From NCBI GenBank assembly GCA_020002185.1, contig CM034533.1, forward strand, positions 68,484,119 to 68,548,118: DNA of 64,000 nt, written 5' to 3'. Shown piece after piece: positions 28,334-40,000 of the stretch (the stretch's first letter is position 1; the number at the start of each line of letters is the position of its first letter). A program made the position numbers and the translations under genes. The DNA comes from Paraescarpia echinospica. Lineage: Eukaryota > Annelida > Polychaeta > Sabellida > Siboglinidae. The notes under the pieces were generated by a model. It was not told where the DNA came from. It was given only the letters and a program-made list of their open reading frames with translations, and did not search any database.

Positions 28334-29064
28334 GTTGTGACAACATCACATGCGTGTGCCTCACCCCCGAGGCGACGATCCAGGCGAGCGCTTACGGCAA
28401 GCAGGTCTACCTTCAGCGCCTCGACATGTCGGACTGTACCGGCCTCGACGACTCCGGCCTACAGCTGATCGCCTCCTTCTGCTGCCAACTCACTCACCTC
28501 TACGTACGACGGTGTGTCCGAGTCGGTGACCTCGGCGTCCAGTTCGTCGCCAACTACTGCCCGGGCCTGCGCGAGCTCAGCATCAGCGACTGCCCCGCGG
28601 TGACAGACTTCGGCGCGCGAGATTTAGGGAAGCTGGACGAGAGCCTTCGGTATTTGAGCGTTGCCAAATGCACGCGAATTACGGACGCCGGTATTATCGC
28701 CATAGCGGCGCGCTGCCGGAAGATGCGCTACCTGAATGTGCGCGGCTGCGAGGGCATCACGGATGTGACGTTGCGCCAGCTCGCGCGCACCAATTCGGGA
28801 CTCAAGTCGCTGGACGTCGGCAAGAGTGACGTCACCGATGACGGGCTGCGCACGCTCGCCGAGAAGTGCCAGCATCTGCGCAAGTTGAGTCTGAAATCGT
28901 GCGCGCGCATCACGGATGCCGGCGTGGCGTCGCTGGCGCAGTACTGTCGACAACTTCGGCAGCTCAACTTGCAGGACTGTCAGTTGAGCGTCGAAGCTTA
29001 CAGGAGTGTGAAGGCGTCGTGTCGACATTGTATCATTGAGCACACAAACCCTGCGTTCTTCTGA
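28334..29064 (+). CDS. FBXL7: FBXL7, terminal coding exon (LRRs and C-terminus)
   Basis: The exon completes the split Gly codon of the previous exon and continues for 242 codons to TGA at 29062-29064. It carries about nine Cys-type leucine-rich repeats of about 26 residues, for example LQRLDMSDC, LTHLYVRRC, LRELSISDC, LRYLSVAKC, MRYLNVRGC, LKSLDVGKS, LRKLSLKSC and LRQLNLQDC. They form the curved substrate-binding solenoid. The protein ends in EHTNPAFF, the conserved C-terminal signature of FBXL7, which separates it from other FBXL proteins such as FBXL20 and FBXL2. One repeat has Ser where the conserved Cys is expected (LDVGKS). The exon is GC- and CpG-rich. Confidence 0.96.
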
Positions 29065-30171
29065 TCGACTTTAGTGCTATGATATGCCTCCATGTTGCTA
29101 TATAGGTCACATAGTTGAATCGAACTTCGCTACGCAGCCGCTCTGATAAACGGCTTACGAGGACGGGATAATGTGAAACTACAATTATCATTCGTGCCAC
29201 CAGCCAAAGTGATTGTTTGATATAAAATACGCAAGCGCCATAAGCAGAGCAACTGTTTTGCCGTCAAACGTGCACAATAGAATCCGCATTTGTAATTGTC
29301 ATGTGACACCTCCTCCCACAGTATTTCCTCGATGTGAAGACTGATGAGTTCGCGTTCATTGCTGAAACACACCTGCCAATGAATCCTGGACGTTGGTGCC
29401 AGTACTCCAAGATAATCATTGTAAATATGATAACGTATTCTGATGTTTCTATACATTCCAGTTGCATAACAAACATCACTACAATACACCATTATAAAAT
29501 ATGCGTTTGACTTCTTTATCGGAACCAGACATATGGCGGCTGAATTACGCTTTGCTGAATTCTCCCCGCATACCAGTGTGTGGACTCGTTTGTAACATGG
29601 TGTCAGGTTCGGTGAAAGTGATCAACAGAGCTGCCGCCTGTCGGGATCCGAAAGAGAAAGTCCAATGCATAACGTCGCTGCCATTTACACTCGTAATTTC
29701 TTACGTTGTACCATTTAAGTCTATGTAAAGTGTAAACACACGCAACTGTACGTTGTTGCCATAGTAAAGCACACAATATTTATTATAATTGTTAGCATTG
29801 GACATTTTTAATATAATATGATTTGTTTTATTATAAATCCCGTCATCTGAACGTACATGTATATAAACTACATCTGAACAGTGTTGAACACAATAGTTCA
29901 CGCAGGTGAACAGGAAAAATAACATATCAGAACGATCCAATTATGTGATAATCGCTTAACAGATGTACAGTCACAACACTGATTAAACCATTATTTATTG
30001 TACAGAGTATTATATTCAGTGGCAGTTTGTGTTATTTACGGTATTGGTTGAATAATGCATTAGACACGAGACAAGTGTTCCTTGAATTTGTCTGTGTCTT
30101 TACTGATTAATGCAAACATTCGTTTGTGAATTCATTGTGGGAATATGTGTTTTACACTGACATCAAATAAA
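29065..30171 (+). other. Probable FBXL7 3' UTR
   Basis: There is no other gene signal directly downstream of the FBXL7 stop. The first canonical AATAAA I see on this strand is at 30166-30171; an ATTAAA lies near 29984. The true cleavage site cannot be set from sequence alone. Confidence 0.35.
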
Positions 30172-30911
30172 TAGCTGGTGTTTTATTAATTCAAAGAGTC
30201 TACGTTATTTAGTGCGTTCAACCCAAGACACTACTCCAGTCATAATTGACGGTTGTAATCAGAGCTGCCTGCTCCTACACACATCATTTGCCTGCCAAGC
30301 GTAATGTGTGTTTGTGTGTGCGTGTGTGTGTGTGCGTGCGTGTGTGTGTTGGACTACGTCTGGATATGATATCAAGAAATTAATCTGACTTCCCAGTTAT
30401 TTTTTTCAATAGTTTGATAACTGAGTGGTGACTGTGGGGACATGCACGCATGTCGGTGCACCATGCATACACGCTTAACCAGTGCATGTGGAACCCACAA
30501 CACTCGCATAGGTCCGCACGGAACTTCTATCAACTCTGTTTCCGCGCTGGCCCAGTGTCTCGCTTGTTGCGGTCACGGCTGAACGTATGATTAGAGAATC
30601 CAGGCCCTGCATGCAGCTAGGAGGCTCTGTCGTAAACACCATTCAGTTTAAAATATAATCAAAATCGAACATGGTGGATTAATTTGCGTCTATTGTGATT
30701 GCGATCAAACGATTAAAACACCGAAGTTGACATGTCTCTGAGGGAGGTAAGCCGATTGACCAACACACGTTGGTAGTAGAGGCGCAATGGTTGACCGCAA
30801 ACTATACGAAACGGAAACATGCTATCAACCTCTTGGTATAATCTATTTGGCAAAGGTTCAACTGAGAAATAAATTTACTATCAATTAAATTATGAAATAA
30901 CTAACATTGGC

Positions 30912-30913
<2 letters not shown>
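30172..30913. other. Intergenic, with an imperfect (TG)n at 30305-30350
   Basis: Apart from the imperfect TG/CG repeat, nothing is recognised. Confidence 0.4.
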
Positions 30914-30992
<79 letters not shown>

Positions 30993-31162
30993 ACACGCAC
31001 ACACCACACACACGCACACACACACCATACCACATGCACACCACACCACACGCAAACCTCACCACACCACACACCACACCACACGCACACACCACACCAC
31101 ATCACACACGCACACATACACCATACCACACGGACACCACACACCACACCACACGGACACAA
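30914..31162. repeat. (CA)n passing into degenerate CACACC-rich repeat
   Basis: About 77 bp of pure CA, then about 170 bp of AC-only sequence with CACACCACAC and CATACCACA words and G interruptions. It is a decaying microsatellite that has produced a minisatellite-like pattern. Confidence 0.95.
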
Positions 31163-33344
31163 ACCCCTGGAAGATTTAGTACAGGGACATGCACAACTGA
31201 ACATGCATTAGCAAAACAACTGTTATGCATTATTCATGCGTTTGCTAATTCATGGACCAGGAGCCAATTTTAAAAAAAGCCTAGAAAATGGGTTCAACGT
31301 CTACTACACAGCTCACCTGTCGCTGGAACATGTTTACGGCCCTGATATACAGTTGAATTAGATATTGATACAGATCGAACTTTCCACGCGTCCGTGCGAG
31401 GTAAACATTACGGGAAGAAGACGAGGATGACACTAATGATCTTTATCCACAGGTACTGTCAATGTTAGTTTTCATTTGGTGCTAACTCAGCGACTATAAT
31501 ATGTAGACTCTTGGATGCAGGTGTAACTTTACTGATACCAACATTTTGGACCTGATATTTGACATGCTTATAGAACAAGTCAAAGACAACAAATTAGGTA
31601 CTCGACCATCGCTAATTTCCGCTACGTTGTAGTATAGCAACCATTTCCAAAGATGATCGCTGCGAATTACTTTACAGTGAGGAAGACGACACAACAGCGT
31701 CCTACGATGGCAGAACATGCGCACATTGAAAAGTAATGGATAGGCTGTGTATCTGACAAAGAACCACTCTGTCCCGCGGCTCCGGGTGATGTATGTTTCT
31801 GAGATGGCCTGAGTAATTAGGGAGTTGAAAAAAACCGCAAAAAAGTTTGGTCTGTGCATTTGTACCATAACATTGATTCTCAGCGTAGCCACCCGGGTAG
31901 ATGTTGCTTATAGAGGAATAATTTCCGCGGGGCCTGAAGGCAAGAAGGTTACGGCAGTTACGTGTTGAGCCAAGAAGTTCAGTTCTCCTAAACTGTAGGC
32001 CTACCGAATTTCTTCGACTTGAAAAACCGTGGAGCTAAAGATGCTACTTCATAGCAACACGACTAACAGTGACGGACACCAGCAAGCAAGTAATCAGCAC
32101 ACAATGCTGTCCACCTCTCCGGGGTGCTACGCGAGCAGCCCTGTGATTTTTCATTTTTTGTTTTATGCAGTTACGAGTAGATCGATACATGACTAATAAA
32201 TGTAGTTAGATTTGCACTAAGCTCACAAATTGGTCTGGCTCAGAGGGACGCCGCATATCAGCCTGGCATCTGTTACAATTGAAACATCCCATAAAACAAT
32301 TAATTTTAATATCCATTTTCGATAATTCAATTTCAAGAACGTATGCAAATGTGCGTGCATGTGCATGTGCGTGTGTGTAAAGAGGGAAGTATAACAGTCA
32401 GTGGGTGACGGACAAATTCAGGACGACACCGTAGAAGAAGAATAATATACCTGCCAACTGTTGAGTTTAGAAATTCGGTAAAATGTGTAAGAAATGGTCT
32501 TTTTGTTTAATGCAAGCCAACCCCCTACGGCATGTGGTCTGGGGTTCTAGAGGCAGATCGGTAGCATGGTGGATTGGGGGCTGCCTACAGGCCTGTACAA
32601 CTGAACCAATATAGATCATGTATGGTACATTCCGAATCGTTCGTAGTACTAACATGTAAAGACTCCGGGAGTTGGCACTCCGGGAGTCGGCGCCGCGGAA
32701 GTTAAATAACAACTCCGGGGGACTCGAATTATAAATACATGTTTCTGAAGTCTGGAACATAAATTGGATTTCCATTACAAAAGGACGTGCAAGTCAACCC
32801 CTTTACAAAATACCTGTGATACAGGATGTAGACCCTATTTTTAATTACAAAGATAATGTTTGATTAATGTGTGATCGTTTTTTGTTTTTTTGGTGCAGAT
32901 GTTATAAGGTTAATAGGCACAGCCGGATCCAGGGAGTGTCCGTCAGGTGCACGGACACCCCCTTCGTTTAGGCGGGTTTTTTTTATCAAGTCATAATTTG
33001 TTGTTTCTCAGAAGAGGACATTTCCAACATACAAATTAGAGGCATTATTACAAACTTGTTGTTAGCCTTCCCCGGTCGGTCTGATTACTCCCTCCACAAT
33101 CACGCTTTACCTTAACCTTCTAGTGTGTAGGCCTCGAAGGGTAACCCGATAAAAAGGGACTGTGTGTGTTTGTGTGTGTGCGTGCGTGCAGGCGTGTGGA
33201 TGGGGGGCGTGCGGGCGTTCGAGTTTGCGTGCCCGTTTCATGAAATGGTAAGTGGGACATTGGTCCACATTCCCCAAAATAGGTGATGGATTGAGAACAG
33301 TCAGGCCCCCCTTGACTTGAACACACTGATCGCTTACTCTAATA
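31163..33344. other. Intergenic, no gene recognised
   Basis: Frames on the - strand (31494-31892, 132 codons; 32467-32775, 102 codons) show no recognisable domain. A short direct repeat of ACTCCGGGAGT lies at about 32661-32688. GTAGGCCTAC occurs at 31995-32004. Confidence 0.4.
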
Positions 33345-34017
33345 CATGTGTCGGCAACCTGCGGCCCGAGGGCCAAATGCGGCCCACGGACTAAAATTGA
33401 AACTGTTCACAATGTGGCCCGCGGGATGACAACAGTAGTTTCAACTTCCTTGGTTGGAAGAACTGCTCCATCACCCCTTAAGACAGCCTGAAAGCCAAGT
33501 AAATGGAAAGGTAACGCAATGTGCGCCATCGTGAAGACCGTAAACTACGTTCGCGCTCGTGGCCTAAATCACCGGCAGTTCCAACACCATCTGGCCGAGA
33601 TGACTACGCAGTATGAAGATCTCCTCCGCACATATAAGCGCTGTGAGCTGGGACATGGGATTGTTGGGTTTTCACGGAGCAGAAAGGTACAGAAGTACCA
33701 GAATTTGAGATCACGTTGCCAATCTTAGGACCCGCAGCGAGGAGTTGTCTTATTTTCCAACCCCGTTCCACGTGAAACTCGATGATGGCCGGAAGCTGTG
33801 CGGATAGAGTTAAACAAAACTACAATACGTATATGTGACTCTCAACACTATTGCCAAAGAGATGACGCTTGTAGAGTTTTACTATATGCATTTGCCGACG
33901 AAACAGTTTCCTGGTCTGTTCAAACACACGAAGCTCATTGCCAGTCTGTTTTGGTTGCGCAGCCATAAGCGTCGTATCCACCCGGACTCGACATTAAAGG
34001 AAATAAAAACAAGGCAT
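33345..34017 (+). pseudogene. hAT-family transposase relic
   Basis: Two + strand segments recall the SCAND3/ZBED/GTF2IRD2-like group of hAT transposases. 33519-33728 contains LNHRQFQHHLAEM, then YEDLL and a mutated stretch where this family has VRWLSRG. 33835-34017 contains FPGLFKHTKLIASLF, similar to the C-terminal hAT dimerisation region, but the following FGSTYxCE-like block is degraded. Upstream, CGGCAACCTGCGGCCC with a second GCGGCCC (33353-33385) resembles hAT terminal sequence. No intact frame or right terminus was found. Assignment rests on remembered family motifs, not on a search. Confidence 0.6.
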
Positions 34018-34193
34018 TAGCTAAAATCCGTTTTCCATGTATACAGAAAGTTTAATATTGCATGTAACATTCGAGAACATTAAAACAATACAGAAAAATA
34101 CATTTGTAGCATAAATTCGATTTTAAACCCGTCTGTGTAGCGATTCCCGCGGAATTTTTTTTTTTAATGAGCTAGGCGATCACGTGGTATCTT

Positions 34194-34733
34194 AACGTCA
34201 CACATGACTCACACTCGCAGCAGGCCGACCCTTTCTATGCATTCAGAGCATGTTTACATGGATAAAGTTGGGGTCGAAACGAGCGTCAGAATGAGTTGTT
34301 ATGCAATAATCCGATGTAATACAAACACTAGTCATCATAGAGGAACAAGCAGTTATCTTACGGTTCCACATGAATTCAATTTTATTCAAAACAATGAATG
34401 CGAATGAGCGTACAACTTGTAGTACAAGTCGACTAGGTTTCGCCGAGCTTGGGCTCGTTTTCAGAATAATTATATCGAATGCAACCAACGGGAGATAATG
34501 TACACCAATATACATACATAGCAAACATATATCGTATCCAGCTACAGAAAGTAACGTGTAAAATCTCATAATATCACTAGAATATCGATGTATGAAGTTT
34601 GTATTACGTTGGAAAATTGCACAATAACTCATTCTGACGCTCGTTTCGACCCAAAAACTATACTTGTAAACATGCTCTGAATGCATGGAAAGGGTCGGCC
34701 TGATGCGAGTTTGAGTCATAAGTGACGTCACAT
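34194..34733. mobile_element. Long inverted repeat (foldback/MITE-like)
   Basis: A left arm of about 140 bp (34194-34333) is the reverse complement of a right arm (about 34588-34733), with a spacer of about 250 bp. The core of the arms agrees over GGCCGACCCTTTCTATGCAT against GGCCGACCCTTTCCATGCAT, then CAGAGCATGTTTACA and GTCGAAACGAGCGTCAGAAT. No transposase is encoded. The frame of 171 codons on the - strand crossing it looks incidental. Target duplications are not obvious. Confidence 0.85.
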
Positions 34734-35300
34734 CTCGGCATCCCGAAAAGCGCGCCAAAAATATGCATATTCGAAAATGTCCGGATGTACAGCATAAAAT
34801 GTGGAATTTCTAATTCACTGAATTTTTTTGATTTTTGTTTGTTTGGTGGGCGTGGAAATAGATAGCAGGATGTAATGTAACATGAATTCAAGCAATAGAT
34901 GTTTTTATTCCCTTTAATGCTGGGCGGCCCGGAGGGCCTACCCGGCATACTAGGCATCTACCTGGCATTTTACCCGGCATCCGCGGATAAAAGGGTAAGG
35001 GCCCACATACGATTAGAATCGATGTCTTCAGGACGTTATTTAACCCGTGTGCAACTGTAAAGACCATTTCCCTAACTTAGTATGGCATATTGATCGGTTT
35101 TAGATCCAATAGCAATTTTCTACCTAGGTTTTTTATTTCAAAAACGTTCATTCAGGTATGCCATTTTTTAAAAGTGCCTGAGGGTGTATGTTTGGAACAA
35201 TAATGTAGGCCATGGGCGTAATCAAATCACGCATTGATGTATGATCCATATGAAAATGCAGGCCCATATGCTGGGATATTATGGGCGGAACGTCACCGCG
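34734..35300. other. Intergenic, no gene recognised
   Basis: It contains CCCGGCAT words repeated near 34940-34980. Nothing else was recognised. Confidence 0.4.
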
Positions 35301-35643
35301 ACAACATATCTAATAGCATCCCTCTCCCTCCCGCCCCTCGTCTTCCCACGTCATGTACGACAACATCTAATAGCATCCCTCCCCCTCCCGCCCCTCGTCT
35401 TCCCATGTCATGTACGACAACATCTAATAGCATCTCTCCCCCTCCCGCCCCTCGTCTTCCCACGTCATGTACGACAAAATCTAATAGCATCCCTCCCCCT
35501 CCTACCCGCCGTCTTCCCACGTCATGTACGACAACATATAATAGCATCCCTCCCCCTCCCGCCCCTCGTCTTCCCACGTCATGTACGACAACATCTAATA
35601 GTATCCCTCCCCTCCCGCCCCTCGTCTTCCCACGTCATGTACG
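35301..35643. repeat. 57-bp minisatellite, six copies
   Basis: The unit contains ACATCTAATAGCATCCCTCC, then CCTCCCGCCCCTCGTCTTCC and CACGTCATGTACGACA. The period of 57 bp is a multiple of 3, so frames stay open with 19-residue proline-rich repeats (SIPPPPAPRLPTS in one frame, SLPLPPLVFPRHV in another). The repeat is open in two forward frames and in reverse, which argues for a non-coding minisatellite, not a protein. Confidence 0.9.
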
Positions 35644-36361
35644 ATAACATCCACGGGTTGACTACGACTCCTGAAAACACATGGAACGTCACGGCAAACA
35701 ATCTCCAACAGCACCCCCGAAAGCTGTGACAGTTACACTCGAAAACACCTGCTAGGCTATTTCACGAGCAAGATGAAACACGAAGCACGAGAGCGGGACG
35801 TGGTCGAGAGCACTTCAGTATGCTCAACGACCTTGACGTTTACTACTCCTTTCGAGATCTAGAAGACCTATACTGCGCCCTCACTCCTATATCCACCGTG
35901 TTTCACAAGCACCAGTTCTGCCTGTCACGATCGTAGGACAACGTAACACGACCAGAGTTCTCCGCACGCGACTGGAGGAGCGGTGTAATGACTGGTAGGG
36001 GTTCGTCATCTTAATTCCACGAGATTGCTGTGCGTGTCGCGAAGGTCCATAGCCCGAGCGCGCTGCCAGTAGAGGAGTGGAGATAAGCTCTGTCACCGAT
36101 CAAGCTGAGCTGCTTCATGAGCAGTATATGTTTCCGGAGCCTCTAGGAGCTGCTCAAACAAGTGGTTTTTGGCGTCGACTGGAACTATGAAACAGAGCAC
36201 CTGACAATGCTCTGCTCAAGATCGCCATAAACCTGACGTTTCGAGAACTCCACCCCGACATCGCCTGCAACATTGTCAACAGCGAGGCGACACGTACTCT
36301 AGGGTTGTTGCCCACTCCCCCCGCCGTCACAGAGTAGCTGAAAACTTTGCGAAGTACCTGC
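35644..36361. other. Intergenic sequence left of the hAT insertion
   Basis: No gene recognised. The sequence on both sides of the element (to about 38160) may once have been continuous, possibly a fragment of a coding region, but no family is recognisable. Confidence 0.4.
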
Positions 36362-37994
36362 CGCTCTACCAGTGGCGTAGCCAGAGGGGGGCCAAGGGGG
36401 CCATGCCCCCCCCCCCAATCCCGGAAAATTAGGAAGGTAGGGGAGTGAAGATATATAACTAGTTGCCTGATTTATAGAGTGATAAGGTGCAGAGGTTATA
36501 GGGGTGCCTGTGTAAGACTCCCAAATCATTGGCAGAGAAATTTGTCATCATTCAGATGGAATTGAGTTACCCAAAGTGGAGGAATCCGATGCTTCTGCGG
36601 TAGGTGATAAGCATCCAGCAGGCTGCAGCCCAAGAGGTGACAGGGTAACGAAAATGTCATCATTCACAATGTGCTTGATGGCTAATGCCTATTTATATAT
36701 CAACACAAGGATGCAAAATGATAGTTGCCCGGCAAGATGAATAGTTACTGGACTGAGATATAGTTGCACGTTACGGCCAAAGCAATTTATCTAGATTTTC
36801 CACTGGGTAGTCGGAACTTCGTATCGTGAATTACTTAATTTTAATAAGCGACAACGTTACACATGACATGTGTGATGGAGATAGACAGCATTTTTAAGAT
36901 GATCTTGACAGGTTGATCAAATGGTCTGAAAAGTGGCAAATGCTGTTCAATTTTGGGAAATGTAAATGCCTCCACACAGGACATGGGAACGAAGAGGTAG
37001 AATATACAATGGGGAGTAATGTACTAAGTACTACTGTAAAAGAAAAGGACTTAGGGTTAACCATTAGTGCTGATATGAAGGTTTCAAAGCAGTGCGGAAT
37101 TGCAGCTTCAAAGGGAAATAAAATCCTTGGATTAATTAGGCAAAACATAACGTATAAGGAAAAAGAGCTAATAATACCGCTGTACAAAACAATAGTTAGG
37201 CCTCATTTAGAATATTGTATTCAAGCGTGGAGGCCATATCGCAGGAAGGACATAGATATGCTAGAAAGAGTGCAGAGGAGAGCAACTAAAATAATACAAA
37301 AACTGAGGGATCTTAGTTACGAAATACGCCTAAAAAATGCGGTTTAACAACACTAGAGACCAGGAGATTGGGAGGAGATCAGATAGAAGTGTTTAAAATA
37401 TTGAATGGTTATGAAAATATTGATAGAAATAATTTTTTTTCAGTTAAGAAAGATAGAAGGACTAGAGGACATGAAGTTACATTAGCAAAGGAGCAGAGTA
37501 GATTAGATATAAGAAAGTTTTCATTTTCACAAAGGACTGTAAACGAATGGAACAGATTATCTGCTGATTGTGTGGGTGCTAGTAGCGTGAATATGTTTAA
37601 AAATAAAATCGACACATACCTCAGACGGGCGGGATACACATAGATAAAAGGGTCGGACTCTCGATAAGCCAAAGGGCTTCCTTGTCCACCTGCCACCTAG
37701 AGTTAATTCTCTGGGTGGCAATCTTGTTAAATCTTGTTAAATGACATGGACATTTTTGTGAAGCTCACTCGACGCCGCCGCGGCGGTAGGGGTTTGTTAT
37801 GAAGTCGCTGGTTGAACGCCAGCGCCTCATCACACACACATACGCACGCACACACACACACACAAACACACATGTATATATACATACATACGTGTGTGTG
37901 TGCGTGCGTGTGTCATATCCCGCTACTCATTGCTTGCGTGAATGCCGGATGGCCCCCTCCAATACAAAATCCTGCCTACGCCACTGCGCTCTAC
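36362..37994. mobile_element. Non-autonomous hAT-type element with 8-bp TSD
   Basis: The element is 36370-37986. It starts CAGTGGCGTAGCCAG and ends with the reverse complement of CAGTGGCGTAGGCAG. Internally both ends also share G-rich GGGGGCCAT-like sequence. The identical 8-bp CGCTCTAC flanks it at 36362-36369 and 37987-37994. An 8-bp duplication and termini of the form CAGNG are diagnostic for the hAT superfamily. No transposase is visible, so it is non-autonomous or internally deleted. It carries a 5'-truncated CR1 (36871-37740) and a (CA)n run (about 37830-37873). Confidence 0.88.
36871..37740 (+). mobile_element. CR1-type LINE, 5'-truncated, nested in the hAT element (copy 2)
   Basis: The + strand encodes the C-terminal part of the reverse transcriptase: WSEKWQMLFNFGKCKCL, EKDLGLTISADMKVS, GIAASKGNKILGLIRQNI, PHLEYCIQAWRPY, VQRRATKIIQKL, then a frameshift near 37335-37345, and ending WNRLSADCVGASSVNMF...YLRRAGYT with TAG at 37641-37643. 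The 3' end has two AATCTTGTTA units, the same tail as copy 1. ATGACATG occurs at 36863-36870 and again at 37741-37748, a probable 8-bp target duplication. It is more complete at its 3' end than copy 1 but lacks the catalytic domain. Confidence 0.92.
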
Positions 37995-39600
37995 ACGAGA
38001 GTGGTGGAACCTTAATGTGTCTGTCAACCACGGCCTATTCCTCAGAGACGCCGGTTTAGGGCTTGCACGCGTCAAGTCAAAATTCCGAACGACATTGGGT
38101 CAGCTCCACGTGAAAAAATATGCCTTCTCAACAAGAAGGTCATTGACTCTATTTATCTAACGACATAAAAGGTGGCGCCACACAACGGATCGTGGGTAAT
38201 CGAGGAAAAGCGCGCGTATTTCATGTTTTTGCCGACAGGTGGGTGGTAAGTTGGTGGAACAATATTTCTCGTGACGAGCCGCCGAAATGACGCTCCAGTG
38301 CCGTAAGAAAATTTACGTCACATTTGCTGGCGACGATGATATCATTCAGCACATTATACCTCTGAAGGAGCGAAAGCAATGTAAGTCGCATGCGTGCGTG
38401 TGTATGTGTTGACTGTTGTGTGGGCGATATAATGTGAAATTTATGTGTGGACCCAGGCCAAGCCCAAGGCTACGCTTGTAAACTCGATTACCCGGACTGC
38501 GAGAGGTGGCGCCACCGTTTGTCACTCACTTTCAGGCATTTGTCACTTTGTGTAGAATCCGGGCCCACAACGATTTCGCCGATATATGTGCATTTTGTTT
38601 GCAAATGTTATACTAATGATTTAATCTATTGTCTATTGATTCCATCAATTGATATCATTCATAAATAATAAATGTCATTCCACATCGTTTAACTCCCCCC
38701 AATTCAGGCAGATATTGTTAAACCTGCAATATCAGTTCAATTTTATCGTCCTCACTTTTCTGAATAATTTCCCGAAAAGCAAAGTTATCAAGTATCCATT
38801 ATTGTATCCTAGTTCATTGTTGCACTTGTGCACTTCGTTTTGTTGAAATTAATAAACAAACTGCGAACTATTTCGAATTTGGTTTCGCGTCGAATGAGTC
38901 AAAACTACCAACACTTACTTGAACTTGGACATGCATCTGGAAGTGGAAACTTGATATAATAGTATCGTGTTCGCGAATTTGGGCGAGACTGACCTCTGAC
39001 CCTCAAGATTGGTGCCTCGATCAAGCCGTTTTTGTTGATAATACAGTGTTCGCAAGTGTTTATATAACACGTTCTTATTTTATGGCATTTACGCCGGCAA
39101 TGGGACGTCCTCGGACATATGCCACCGACTCAGCGAAAAAGGGCCAAATTACGCATACAACGACAATATTCGCGCCAGACGGTTTATTTGGGATAAACCA
39201 ATATGGATTTGTAGTACGACACACAACTTCACAAGTCATAAAAGAAATAGCTGGAATAAGACGTACTAAGTCTAAGAACAGACGCTGCGTTCGCAAAACT
39301 TCTAGAGACAGGTTAGTAATTTCAAAGGAGTCAGCCACCCGTATTTATTCGTATGAATATAATATGAATTATTATGTTGCTTATTATGTTCAGAAAACCA
39401 CCACCCCTCAATACTGTGAAAATGTCCATAACAATAACATGTATCGATAGCTTGCGACTGATTTATGTGAGAGAGCAGATAATTGCCATTACTATACAAA
39501 GAATTGCAGCCCATGTTTTGTTAAGTTACAAATTCTTTTGTATATGTAAATTATAGAAGTTCTGTTTTTTGTTGTTTTTTATTTTGGTCTTTCACGAAAA
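37995..39600. other. Intergenic, no gene recognised
   Basis: Frame 39046-39450 (134 codons, +) is basic and has no domain I recognise. Two GATA/TG-rich stretches are short. Nothing else is supported. Confidence 0.4.
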
Positions 39601-39660
39601 AAACACATCCGAAACATTACAATTTATCAATAACATGCTATCAGGAAATTGTATGTCTTT

Positions 39661-40000
39661 TACAACAATATATTTCGAATGGTGTTAGGTTATGACAGAT
39701 ACTATAGTGCTAGTGAAATGTTTGTTAATAATAATTTACCTAACTGTTCTGCTGTTATTAGAAATTTAACATATATAGATCTATATGCCGACTGCAGTTC
39801 ACAAAAACATATTGATTCGTAGCATTATTAATAGTAACGTGAAATACATGTCTAGATTATGGAAATACTGGTTCAGTTCCCTGTATATACATTTTGTTGA
39901 CGGGTGATTTTTATTCTGTACATTGTAACTGTTGTTTATAACACAACTATAAAACTTGTATGTTGCATGGAGTCTGTGAATAAAGCCATTATTAATATTA
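39661..40000 (+). mobile_element. 3' end of a non-LTR retrotransposon (relic)
   Basis: From 39661 the + strand reads YNNIFRMVLGYDRYYSASEM then FVNNNLPNC, and after a frameshift near 39780-39800 RSIINSNVKYMSRLWKYW to a TGA at 39905-39907. This resembles the C-terminal cysteine-poor tail of jockey-like LINE polymerases (pattern NxxFRxxxG...SASxMFV). AATAAAGCCATTATTAATATTA near 39978-40000 fits a LINE 3' tail. The clade is undetermined and differs from the CR1 copies. Confidence 0.65.

Noticed and set aside
39046..39450. 134-codon + strand frame as a gene
   Set aside because: No domain recognised, and it lies just upstream of a LINE tail; it could be a LINE fragment, but no motif supports either reading.
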